From the NCBI GenBank assembly GCA_963377175.1, contig CAUJNA010003751.1:62001-126000 (forward strand): a DNA stretch of 64,000 bases. Reading direction: 5' to 3'. A model generated the notes under the pieces. That model saw only the letters and a list, made by a program, of their open reading frames with translations, ran no database searches and was not told the origin of the DNA. This document shows positions 11,706 to 21,669 of the stretch, one piece after another (position 1 is the first letter of the stretch; each line of letters starts with the position of its first letter). The stretch comes from Effrenium voratum (lineage: Eukaryota; Sar; Dinophyceae; Suessiales; Symbiodiniaceae). A program made the position numbers and the translations under genes.

Positions 11706-12299
11706 ATGGACGCGGTGCCACCGCTGAAGGCGGTGCCACCGGCGCAGGGCCCGAAGAGTGCCCGTTACTTAAGGGCTCGAGTGCCACAGCTGACGCCTCT
11801 GGCGGCGCGGGAGGCGGAGGAGACCACGGAGGAGGAGAAGGTGGAGAAAGCGGAGAAGGTGGTGAAAACCGAGCGCTGGCGAGAGACGGGGCTGGTTCGC
11901 TGGCCTCCCATCTCTGGCGGGCCTGACCAGCGCCAGGCACCTGATATGGTGCCTGTGCGCCAGTACAGCAAGCACATGCAGCCGTGGCAGGGTGAGCTTT
12001 GGGCGAGGTCTCTTCGGAAACCCGGGTTGATGTTGCAGCATCCAATTTTTGCCGAGAGCACAGTTGGTGCCAAGGCGCTCCACGAGGAGTGGGGTGATGT
12101 GCCACCGTCCTCCCCGCGCAACTGGCCCTACAGTGGCTTTACTTCAGCGAGGGGGTCAAGGCGGACACCTGATGCGAAAGACTGGATCGAACGCCCCGTG
12201 TCCACGGGCAAGTATGCCTTGCACCACATGGATGGGTCAAGGTACAAGTGGGACATGACTCCAAGGAATTGCTTGATCGATTGTCGCTTCAGAGGCTGA
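11706..12299 (+). CDS. Uncharacterised 197-residue protein
   Basis: Single-exon ORF from ATG 11706 to TGA 12299. The N-terminal third is low in complexity: Pro/Ala-rich, then a Glu/Lys-rich stretch (EAEETTEEEKVEKAEKVVK) likely to form a charged helix. The remainder is rich in Trp, Pro and Arg (GLVRWPPISGGPDQ, MQPWQGELWARS, HEEWGDVPPSSPRNWPY) with no signal peptide or membrane segment seen. An AG lies just before the ATG (CCCGTAG|CCATGG), a plausible trans-splice acceptor. No known domain recognised. The length and the Trp spacing favour a real gene, but the Glu/Lys block means an ORF by chance cannot be excluded. Confidence 0.5.
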   Translation: MDAVPPLKAVPPAQGPKSARYLRARVPQLTPLAAREAEETTEEEKVEKAEKVVKTERWRETGLVRWPPISGGPDQRQAPDMVPVRQYSKHMQPWQGELWARSLRKPGLMLQHPIFAESTVGAKALHEEWGDVPPSSPRNWPYSGFTSARGSRRTPDAKDWIERPVSTGKYALHHMDGSRYKWDMTPRNCLIDCRFRG

Positions 12300-12925
12300 G
12301 AGATGTTGATCTGAGCCCTCTGAACTGCCTTAGCCCTTTTAATAGACTGATGTTAGCTGCGGGTTATTAGCGAGCCGCACCACAGATTTTCGGAGATGCC
12401 CCGGCATAGAATGTGGCCTGCGACACCGCAGTACCGCATTCGAACAGCTTTGGTGCCAGCTAGATATGGTTTTGGTGACAACGAAACGACTCTGCTGGTC
12501 ATTGAGCATCAAAGCACTGCGGGACGTCCACCTTTCCAAGGCATCCTCTGGGTGTGTTCCCGGGAAGCTCGCTGACTCGCTGGTCTTGGGTTTTGCGAAA
12601 CGCGCGCAGCTTGTGCAGCCACTGTCGGAGAGCGTTTGCCACTGGCCGGTGGGGATTAAGCGCTTTGTTTTGGATGCCGCAACCCCAAATTAATACAAGT
12701 GAACAAAGTGAACAAAGTCCAAGAGAGGTCACGGGAGTTGAGAGAGTCGGAGGCTCCACACCATCCTGGAGTCCAATGAGCCGGTGGCAAGAATAGCAGC
12801 GTGGCACTCAGCTCCGCGCATGTTGCACCGCCTCAATTTTCAGTTTGCCGCTTCAATGTTTAGCATCATCTGAATCATCCCAGTGTCCTAGGGAGACCGT
12901 CTCTGTGTAAGCGTCGGCTGGACAG
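12300..12925. other. No recognised gene
   Basis: Only short overlapping frames and no family motif. Confidence 0.4.
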
Positions 12926-12929
12926 CCTG

Positions 12930-13807
12930 GGCTGCCTCTCGGGCTATTCGACTCGAGGTCGAGCAGCTCTATGACACAGCCTGCATCGCCGCTGGCACGC
13001 TGGATGACCCCCGGGTGCTGATGTCGAGGCTGAACAAGGCGAGCGGTGCGTGGCCACCTCAAAGAGGGCAACAATGAATCACGCTTTTGCTGTATATTCA
13101 CCAGATATATATATATATATATGTAAATGGTTGCTGTATCCAACGGAAGTACTAGTTTATGATGATTCATGTTGCTTGCTGTTCAAATGCACCAGCACGC
13201 ACCAGGCCAAACGAGCATGAAATTCATAGCTTTCGTGTTTTGCAGTGGCTTCATAGCAAGCGATGACAGGTCTTGGAGATGTTTGTCTACCAGGGTGCTG
13301 GTTATGACTATGCTTGGCGCTCAAAGCCTCAAATCTGTGGCCCGCAGGAAGGGTTTCAGAGGGTTTCCAATCAAGTGCCATACCTCCAGGGTGCTCACAG
13401 GCTCAATTAGCAGCATCACATGGACTGTCAGACATGAAGGGCAATGCCTCGAAGAGCTTCAGAAGCATCCCGTTTGGCTGAGGCAAAGGGAGAATACCGT
13501 GGCGATCTCGCCTCGCCACCGAAGGTGCCTGCTTCTGCCAGAAGACATTGCACACTGAAACGCCGTGCAGGTTGAACCAACAGAGGTTGCGAAGGAAACC
13601 AAAGTCGAGTCCAAGGACATATGGCATAAATCTCTTTAGAGCCAGTGTGAGCAAGTCGATGGATACCGCCAAACTTGGGCAGTTGGCCACAATTTTTGCA
13701 GCATGGAGTCAAGGGCATTTCTGCAGCTCAAGGACTCCAGATTCGAGGAGGTGAAACCTGAAGAGAAGCCGCAGACAAAGCGCGCACCTGGCGACACAGA
13801 AAGCTAG
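12930..13807 (+). CDS. Putative multi-exon gene of unknown function
   Basis: Coding-like segments on the + strand: a helical RAIRLEVEQLYDTACIAAG-TLDDPRVLMSRLNKASGAW block (about 12940-13055), MFVYQGAGYDYAWRSKPQIC (about 13279-13340), VEPTEVAKETKVESKD (about 13571-13618) and a last segment SRAFLQLKDSRFEEVKPEEK ending at TAG 13805-13807. The Glu/Lys/Pro character of the last two agrees. Joins were not resolved and I recognise no family, so these may not all belong together. Confidence 0.3.
13105..13122. repeat. (AT)n microsatellite
   Basis: Uninterrupted AT dinucleotides. Confidence 0.85.
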
Positions 13808-14140
13808 GGTGCATTTTCTGTACCCCCTTCACCAAAATGGCCGGATGCTGCCCAGAAGGGGGACCAAAGCTTTAGCTCCGAGACTTGCTCATGGCCACAA
13901 GGTGGCTGAGCGCTCGGAGGCTTTTTGTCAAAAGACCCGAACAGGAGAGGCATCTGTGGCATATTATGGCACCTGCTTCTGTCTGAGCAAGACTTGATAC
14001 ACACAAATTGATGCATGAATGCCATGATTCTGCCATGATGTGACACTGGTGCCTGTCCAAGCACTTCTGCGGTCGCAGTTGCGACCGGTGCAGAGTGAGC
14101 GCTGACAAAAAGCAAGCTACAGCGGACCGGCGCACAATGC

Positions 14141-16729
14141 ATGATGCTTCCGGACAAAGGCGACCAGCAGGTTTGTTCTTACGCCCAGATCTCTACTCAC
14201 TTTTTTCTGTGGGGGCTGACTTGGCTGTTCGTCAAGGTTACTTTCGGCAGGAATGAGGCCTGCCGAGACTTGGGATGTGCGGCCTTGTGGCTCAGAGCGA
14301 ACTTGCGAATACGAAGTCAGGAGCCTCTAGGCGCATTGGGTCCAATGGACATCCGCATGAGGCGAACCGGGGGGCAGATCAAGCCAGCCTGGCAGGAGAG
14401 CATTGTGGAGCTCTGTACAGATGTCATCGTGGTGAATTCCTCGGCCAGCGCTTGCAATGCCTGCAGTGCTTGGCAGCATGGGGCCCTGCTGCTTGATTCG
14501 CAGAGATCTCGGCGTTTGGAGCCAGATGTCGTGTCCTTCGGCGCTGCCGTGAGTGGTTGCGAGCGGAGCTGCCTGTGGCAGAGGGCGCTTGGCCTGATGG
14601 GCACCATGACTGCGCAGCTGGTGCCGGGCAACATCATCGTCTACAGCTCGACTCTGAGCTGCTGTGGCAAGGCCCGCGCATGGCGCCAAGCTTTGCTGTC
14701 CAAGATGCTGCAAGCGCAGCTCAAGCCAAACATCATCACTTATAACTCGAGCATCTCTGCTTTTGAAAGGGCAGAGTGGCAGATTGCTTTGTCTGCTTTC
14801 ATGAACTTGCGGTGTGCCCAGCTGGAGGGCAACAGCCGGTCATACAGAGCGGCACTTGGGGCGATCGGAGAGAGCCATCAGTGGTGGCAAGTGATGGCAA
14901 TGATTGCATGCAGTGAAGCGGCCGTGGGGCTCAATAATCAACTACTAAGCACGGCTATTGGTGCTTTTGAGCAGTGCGAGCAGTGGGACAGAGCCTTGAG
15001 TTTGATTTACCAAGCTCAGCAAGAAGGGTTCCCAATCGATCTGATCACATGCAACAGAGCCTTAAGCGCTTGTGCGACCTGTGCGCGGTGGCAAGAAGCA
15101 TTGCTCTTGGTGCGTGAGCTCCGGCAAGCCAGGGTGCAGGCAGACAGAGTCACTTTCAATACCCTGATGCATGCAACTGGCCAAGGCCGTCAGTGGCAAC
15201 AAGCTTTGCTTTGGCTTGAGAGGCTGGACTCAAGTCGAGAGGCTGATGAGATCACCTATGTGTCTGCCATGGCTGCCTGCACTCGCGAGCATTGGGCCCG
15301 GGCACTTCAAATTTTTGCAGCGATGCTTGGTAGGAGGCTAGGTAATGACTTTGCTTATAACTCAGCAATTACTGCCTGTCAAAATGGCCATCAGTGGCAA
15401 CACAGCATGCACTTGATGTTCATGATGGCAGCAGCCAGTTTCAGACCCTCCGTGATCTGCTGGGACTCAGTGATGTTGGCCTGCCTCGGAAGGAACGAGG
15501 AGCTTGCGTTTCAGTCCTTTCTGGAGTCTGCCCCGCTGAGAGAACCCGTGTCCTTTTTGTGGGCATTGGCAGCCCTGGGCCATGATCTTGAGCCAGTGGT
15601 TATCCACCGTGCTTGTAGGGATGCGCTCAACGTCAACTTCTCGAAAACCGCTGACTTGGCCCGTTTGTGGTGGTCAGCTGCAGCGCTGGGGGCAAGCAGT
15701 CGAAGGCTTCGTGGATTGGCGTCAGCGTGCCACCTGTCGGCATTCAGTCTGGAGGATTTGAGTATGGCAGTCACCGGCATATCTGCACTGGACCCACTGA
15801 ACTCACTGGACCAGGATTTTCTGCTGGATGCTCAGAAAGCTACAGAGCAGTGGCTGCGAAGGGCTGAAGCATGGCAACTCGCGTTCGCTGAACAAGGCCA
15901 GGATCTGCTCGCTATCCTGTTCTCATGCAGGATGAGCCGGTGCCTCCGGACTGGTTTGCTGCAGTTGTGCCAGAAGGCAATGCGAACTGTTGGACGTTCG
16001 CTTGATGCGGATGGGGTGTCCAAAGATGTTGGAGCGTCAGGCCTTTTGACCGCCTTGGATCAGAATGACCGATTGGTGCTGATGAAGCCGGCCGGCTGGG
16101 AGGTCTTTGGGCAGCACGTGGAGCATCAGCTCCTGGAGGTGACCAGACCTCTGGGCTTTCCGATTTTTGAGGACCCGAGTCACAACTTCGGGTTCCTGCA
16201 CCGCCTGGACGTGCCCAGCTCGGGGCTGATCTTGGCGGCGAAGAGCTACGAGGCCTTCTACGACCTCCAGGTGCAGCTTCACGCGGGCGCTATAAAGCGG
16301 GACTACACCGCCCTCTGCCACGGCTGGGCCAAAGTCCGAGAAATCCGCGCGCGCACCCGCAGCAGGGACGGGCGGCCAACGAAGTCGGGCGGCCAGGGCA
16401 AGCCCAGCTGCTCGGTTCTGGCCCTTCTGCAGCACTTACAGATGTTTGGAGCCTTGAGTCAGCTGCTCATCACAATTGTCACCGGACGGAAGCACCAAAT
16501 CAGAAGCCACCTTGCACATGTTGGGCACCCTGTCGTTCGGGACAGGATGTACACCAGCTGGACTTGCTTCCAGGATGATGGCAAGCATTTCGCAAGAAAT
16601 TGGTTGCACCGCCATCAAATTACCTTCCGATGTGCAGACGGCAAACCCTGTCATGTTGTATGCCAGCTGCCAGCAGACTTGGACATGTCTCTCAGACATG
16701 CCCGCGTCGTGCGCCGTGGCAAAGGATAA
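14141..16729 (+). CDS. PPR-RluA pseudouridine synthase fusion, copy 2 (862 aa, no introns)
   Basis: One uninterrupted 862-codon frame. Residues about 95-450 form roughly ten degenerate PPR units (VSFGAAVSGCERSCLWQRAL, ITYNSSISAFERAEWQIALS, VTFNTLMHATGQGRQWQQAL). Residues about 455-630 are a helical linker shared with copy 1. From about 635 comes an RluA/RluD-type pseudouridine synthase: LVLMKPAGWE, HRLDVPSSGLILAAKS (catalytic Asp690), AIKRDYTALCHG, VTGRKHQIRSHLAHVGHP and a C-terminal FARNWLHRH block. It should bind a specific RNA through the PPR array and pseudouridylate it. The ATG used is the first in the frame; residues 1-90 are not PPR and could be a targeting or spurious extension. It lacks all four introns present in copy 1, suggesting retrocopying or intron gain in copy 1. 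Isolated RluA families are normally 220-350 residues. Confidence 0.88.
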   Translation: MMLPDKGDQQVCSYAQISTHFFLWGLTWLFVKVTFGRNEACRDLGCAALWLRANLRIRSQEPLGALGPMDIRMRRTGGQIKPAWQESIVELCTDVIVVNSSASACNACSAWQHGALLLDSQRSRRLEPDVVSFGAAVSGCERSCLWQRALGLMGTMTAQLVPGNIIVYSSTLSCCGKARAWRQALLSKMLQAQLKPNIITYNSSISAFERAEWQIALSAFMNLRCAQLEGNSRSYRAALGAIGESHQWWQVMAMIACSEAAVGLNNQLLSTAIGAFEQCEQWDRALSLIYQAQQEGFPIDLITCNRALSACATCARWQEALLLVRELRQARVQADRVTFNTLMHATGQGRQWQQALLWLERLDSSREADEITYVSAMAACTREHWARALQIFAAMLGRRLGNDFAYNSAITACQNGHQWQHSMHLMFMMAAASFRPSVICWDSVMLACLGRNEELAFQSFLESAPLREPVSFLWALAALGHDLEPVVIHRACRDALNVNFSKTADLARLWWSAAALGASSRRLRGLASACHLSAFSLEDLSMAVTGISALDPLNSLDQDFLLDAQKATEQWLRRAEAWQLAFAEQGQDLLAILFSCRMSRCLRTGLLQLCQKAMRTVGRSLDADGVSKDVGASGLLTALDQNDRLVLMKPAGWEVFGQHVEHQLLEVTRPLGFPIFEDPSHNFGFLHRLDVPSSGLILAAKSYEAFYDLQVQLHAGAIKRDYTALCHGWAKVREIRARTRSRDGRPTKSGGQGKPSCSVLALLQHLQMFGALSQLLITIVTGRKHQIRSHLAHVGHPVVRDRMYTSWTCFQDDGKHFARNWLHRHQITFRCADGKPCHVVCQLPADLDMSLRHARVVRRGKG

Positions 16730-17500
16730 GATGCTTGAAAAACCTTTCACACAAGGATCCATCACGGGAGCCTGGCAACGGGAACGTCCACGAGCGCGTG
16801 CTTCGATGCGAGGACTATCTCAGGCCTACACGCGAACGAGGTGGGCCATCCATCACACCAGGATGATGCTGACTTTCCCAGGCTTCGGCTTGCCTGCAAT
16901 GATGGCATCTTCGAGGCGTGCCGTTGATGCGTTTCCTCTTGGGCTTGGCACAATTTTACCCGCACACTGTCGAAGGCCATCCCGCCCGAGCATCCTCGGA
17001 CAAAGCCTGGAGCACTTCTGGCAGTTGGCAAATGACCGCGAGGGCAGGAGTTGCTGATGCTTGCGGCTGGAGCTTGACTTTCCGCGTGAGAGAGGTTTTG
17101 TTTTGTCCGCCTGACAGCTGTTCCTGCTCTATGAATCCTAGGAATCCCAATGAACACCCAAGTGGACATTGCCAGCAGCAACAAGGCTTTTCTCGCAACC
17201 ATCGTGAGTTTTGTCCCACCAGCCAGCATTAGAAAGCCGGAGCAGCAACAAATCATGCCAATCGGGCCAACCGGTTTCAGAAACGGCACCGTTTGTAAGG
17301 CTGATCAATTTCACAGTCAGGTAGGTGCCTCGAGGGGCTGCCTGGTTTGCCGAGTCGACACCATGATGATCGATGCAAGAGGCCCAAGATCGCTGAGCGA
17401 TTGATCGATTGGAGTGCACGGGCTCGGGCCAAAGGGGGAGACATTGCTTGCGTTTGTCTCTGGCTAAGTACCAACATAACACGGCCCGACTCAGAAACCT
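16730..17500. other. No recognised gene
   Basis: Short overlapping frames on both strands, none with a family motif. Confidence 0.4.
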
Positions 17501-17799
17501 TTGATCGTCCCAGGCCACTCTCTTGGGCCTTTCGTGCGTGGTGCCATATTTGTTTGTATCGTCCTTCAAACCAACGCTGCCCTCGGTTTTAATTTGCTGT
17601 TCCCATTGTCCCTGCATCCATATCCTTGCGGCTCCCTTTCTTCCTGGAGTGTTTTCCTATCGACCTTCCTCCCTCACTGTGTTCTCGCCCCTTCCCTCCC
17701 CTTTCCTGCCTTGCTGTTTGCGCCTCTTGCATCAATTCCGAGTTTCTCCGAAGACCTTGCCTTGCTCACACCTCTGGTTGCATGTTTGCTTAACATCAT

Positions 17800-20216
17800 T
17801 TTGTTTCTGAACGCAGTTCCGGGCACCCCGGCCACCTGTGCTGAGGCGCATGATGCCCTGGGCTGCATCGCTGCTCTCGGTGCCACAGCCTCGGAAACAG
17901 CGGCTTTTCGTTCGCACCCGCTGAAGTCAGCCCGTTTCTCGTTTCGGGGGAAGAGCACCAAAGGTGAGGTAACAAGAATAGCCTCGAAGGTGCTCAAATT
18001 CTCCAGAAATACGGTCAGGAATACCCGTAGCGGGTGCAAGCCGAACCGACCTTGCACCGTGCCTGCGGCTTGCACAGGTCCGCCTGCGCTCGCCTGACGC
18101 CAGCAGGTGGGCGATGGTTTGGATCGGCAGCTTGCCGTGCTGCGAGTTGGGATTTTGGTTTTGGTTTCACACGCTCAGCTTGCCGGAGCCAATGGAGCGC
18201 AACGGATGAGCTTGCTCAGGCCCGAGAGCCTTTGTCAGCTCCTGCAGCTGGCCTACGGCGTTGTGGAGACAGGTGGGCCTTTGTGCAAAGCCCGGAGTGA
18301 GTAAATGAATCAAATGACAAGTCAAGAGGCCAAGGTCACACGACGGAGGAGTGAGACAAGTTCGCATTCGCTTTCTTGGATTCGATGCGTCCAGTTTCTG
18401 CGCTTGCTCCCACCTAACAAGTGTCACTAGATGAGACTGCTCGAGCACCAAGGCTTCCTTGCGGCATTCGTTGTGCTTGCGAATGGGATTGGACAAGATT
18501 TCAAGGTTCGCAGACTAGACAACCCTGCAGGTTCTGCAAGTCAGGAGGCTGGTTATAGCGATCGGTTTCAGTGGGTTGGTGCCAGGTGCTTGTTGGAGGG
18601 AGTTGTGCGCCGTGCGGATGCCGACCCCATGCTTTGGTTCTGGAGCAGCGGGCTGCCAGACGTGTAGCTTCCGCTAGACTTGGAGTAGAGCTTGTCACGA
18701 CAGGTGACTATTCATAGTGCATCCTTTGACAGATCCAACCGGTGTGACCATCGCATTTGCGCGCACGTGCTCTTCAAAAACAGAGCGACGCAGTGTCTTC
18801 TTGCCGATCTCGCAGGTCATGCATCACTTGGCAGATGCGGTGGCTTGGGCCGCGGCCCCCGCAGCACAGGACATTGCGGTTTTGTTGTTGGCGGCAAGGA
18901 TGCTTTTCATGTTTAGACTTGGACTTTTATACATGCTTGCTATTTGGCGTCACTGACCAAACAAAGGGCATATTTCCACGAAGCCTGACAATGCGATGCT
19001 TTTAGTGTTTCCGTGCATCCGTTATGATTTTAAACTACATTGCTCGGGTATTTGGCATCTTGTGTGACACATGTTTCTTGCCTATTGCCAGCATCTATGG
19101 AAGCGGGATTGATTTTGCGTGATTTATTTGCACGACTCCACATTGGAGGACAGCGACAGACCCAATGCGGAGTGGAACGCCCTCGCATGCATTTGTGCTG
19201 CGGCTGGTCAACCGCACGAGGAGGCTAGGCCTGAAGGTTTCGTGTGAGCTGGTTGGCGGAAGGCAGGACGTCTGATGTTGCAATTGACTGGGCCACGTTC
19301 CCTGAGCCCGCGCATGTGCGATGGGTGGTTGGCTTCTACTTACTTGAGATTGGCCATCTCTGAAGCTGGTTGCAGACAATCAAGACCCTAGCGCCAACAA
19401 AACAAACTGAAGGACTCACGCCCGCAATTTGTCACTTCCATCTCTTGGCAGCTCTTCGCCAGGTCTTTGGCAGTCCACCAGTGATTGCTTCACGCTCCAA
19501 CAGCCAAACTGTTTGGCAGGCAAGGAAGTCAGCAGCATGGTTGTTTAAGAGCGCTGAAAGTGGCGGTCTTCAGAATTCAATCATCGCCAGCTGACTTTCG
19601 AAAGATCCCTTCCTTTGTAGCTGACTACTGGATGCCCTGACGTGTCACCTTTAGCTTGTGTCTTACAGGCAGTTCTCCTTGTGAACAACCCACTTTTCGG
19701 CTGATCCTGCCTCCCATCGATTCGGGTTGTGTTTGCCGGGCTACTCCATTTGGCATGGGAGCACACGCATTCGGAATTCGGCTCCAGGCCCTCGCGCCCG
19801 AGGGATTCGCCGACGGCAGCGCTGTCGGCCGGGCACCCGAGTGCCGTCCCAAGGGACTTGGTCAATCCGATCCAGAAATTTCGTTCCAGCAAATGGACTT
19901 TTCTCAATCCCCAGTGTTCTTGCGGAGGTCAGAAAAATGGGCCTTGGTCCCTTTGCTTTGCTTCCATGTCTTTGCTTCCTTTCGGGTCAATTTGGATGAT
20001 GCTGGTCTTTCTGTGATCTTTTTGGTGCTTCGGGGCTTCGTGCAAGGCGTGACTTCTTCCCCGTTCCCGCTGCTTTGGCTGCCACACTGGCTGCCAGAGA
20101 GCGAGGTCTCAGAGGTTCTGGCCATTGCCGAGGCCGGATGCCGCGGTCAATCAGCTGCGCTCTGCCAGCGGTACTTGCGGTTTGATACAACAGCAGTAGA
20201 TGATGAATGTTGAGTT
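17800..20216 (+). CDS. Possible unrecognised multi-exon gene
   Basis: Several + strand stretches look coding-like because they are helical and run up to AG or GT-like boundaries: ANGAQRMSLLRPESLCQLLQ (about 18187-18270), HHLADAVAWAAAPAAQDIAV (about 18821-18895) and LPESEVSEVLAIAEAGCRGQ (about 20088-20150, with a stop at 20211-20213). Alternating Leu/Ala helices recall helical-repeat RNA-binding proteins, but there is no diagnostic motif. The last segment could instead be an upstream exon of the prolyl 4-hydroxylase gene. Treat as a pointer, not a gene model. Confidence 0.2.
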
Positions 20217-20700
20217 TGCTCATGGTTAAAAGACCAGGTAGTCACCAGAGAATTGCTAAAGCTTCTTTGGGAAGAAAGACCGGCCTGTTGCATGTCTCAA
20301 GAAGGGGAACAGTCCTTTGACTGGCTTTTCGACGGAGCGACCCAAACCGTTTGACACACGTCCCTGGAGCTTTGGCTGTTCAGGCTGCCTTGTGGAAGCC
20401 GTCACCGCTGGCCACCACGGGAGATGCGTCGGAGCAGAGCTCAGGTTGCAGGATATTCTCTGTTGTGTTTGTCCACGCGCAGTTTACTTGTCCTTTAAGG
20501 GCCATTCCCAATTCTGAGACGAACACAGTGAGCAGCAAGGTCTCCAAAGTGCAGTGCAGAGCCTGGCAAGGGCTATCTGGGATTCATTTCAGCAGAAGAA
20601 AGCTCAGACTGTGTGATGTCCTTTGTACCCTCTGGCTGGGACGAGCAACTCCCGCATCACCTGCACGTCCCCATCCCAATTCTCCGCGCTGCCAACATGT

Positions 20701-20822
20701 GGCCATGGGTCAAAATCCCTTTTAGCCCCCAGTGAACATCCCAATCCCCACTAAAATAGGTTCCAAAATGGGTGGTGCACCTACCCCAAAATGGTACCAT
20801 TGGTTTGACCCACAGCCATATG
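20701..20822 (-). repeat. Dispersed ~120-bp repeat, copy 2 (minus orientation)
   Basis: Reads GGCCATGGGTCAAAA ... AAATGGTACCATTGGTTTGA and matches, as reverse complement, the copy at 21437-21555 including its outer end (ATGGCTGTGGGT). With that copy it forms an inverted pair about 620 bp apart. Confidence 0.7.
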
Positions 20823-21436
20823 TGGCATCGCTGTTTGAGTGGCAGTGGCTGAGCTCAGGTGCGCACCTCTGAAAGCCTGGTGCTGAGGGAGGGCGAGGTG
20901 CACCCGGAACGGGGATCCAGATGTCTGTGGATTTCGTGTACGTATTGCTTTATGCTTTCTGCTGTTTGTCGCGGTAGACGGTTTTGAGGCTTCAAGGAGG
21001 CAAGGGAAGGGTCTTTGCGTTTAACTCAAGCTGATTGGTTTGTCGGGCTTGCCAGCGGACAACTGGCATGACTGTTTCCTACAATGTCCGGGTCCGAATA
21101 CCGATGCTGGCATGCCCCGACACTGGTGGAGTAATCCAGCCACCAGGACATGTTTGCCCGAGTTTGCCAAACCGTTATCTAATTGAGGATCATAGCAACC
21201 ATGTTGATTGCTTTGGTTTCACACAAAATAGCAGCTAAGGACGCATTTTTAAAAGAAGACCTGCCCAAGAATCGACGTCCCCGGTTTCCGAATTGTTTTC
21301 GCAGGCCTGGAGCTCACTCACTTGACACTTCATTCGATCAGGTAAGCTACACCCTGGCATGCTTAATATACTGCTCAGCAAAACTTTGCACGATGACCAC
21401 CGTTTTAACTATGTAACAACCAAGCCCAGCACGAAG

Positions 21437-21555
21437 ATATGGCTGTGGGTGAAAGCCAATGGTACCATTTCGGGGTAGGTGCACCATTTTAGAACCTATT
21501 TTTGGATTGGGATGTTCACTGAGGGTACGATTTGGGTTTTGACCCATGGCCATGT
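21437..21555 (+). repeat. Dispersed ~120-bp repeat, copy 3
   Basis: Same element as at 7955-8064, with GATTGGGATGTTCACTGAGG and a TTTTGACCCATGGCCAT end. Confidence 0.7.
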
Positions 21556-21669
21556 CCGGCTATGGCTTTGCTTTTTTTCCACCAAAACGGCTTCGGCTCT
21601 TGACCCATGGCCACATGGGTCTTCCGTTCATGTGCATCCCTCCATGTCCAACGCATGTCGGTGGGTCAG

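Noticed and set aside
11695..11706. CCGTAGCCAT, matching the 5' part of the spliced leader, right at the start of the 197-codon ORF
   Set aside because: Only 10 nt match and the rest of the leader is absent. A similar 11-nt match at 9560-9570 falls in conserved monooxygenase codons, so such short hits arise by chance.
16476..17057. 193-codon + strand ORF overlapping the 3' end of PPR-synthase copy 2
   Set aside because: It overlaps the conserved synthase C-terminus in another frame and has no motif.
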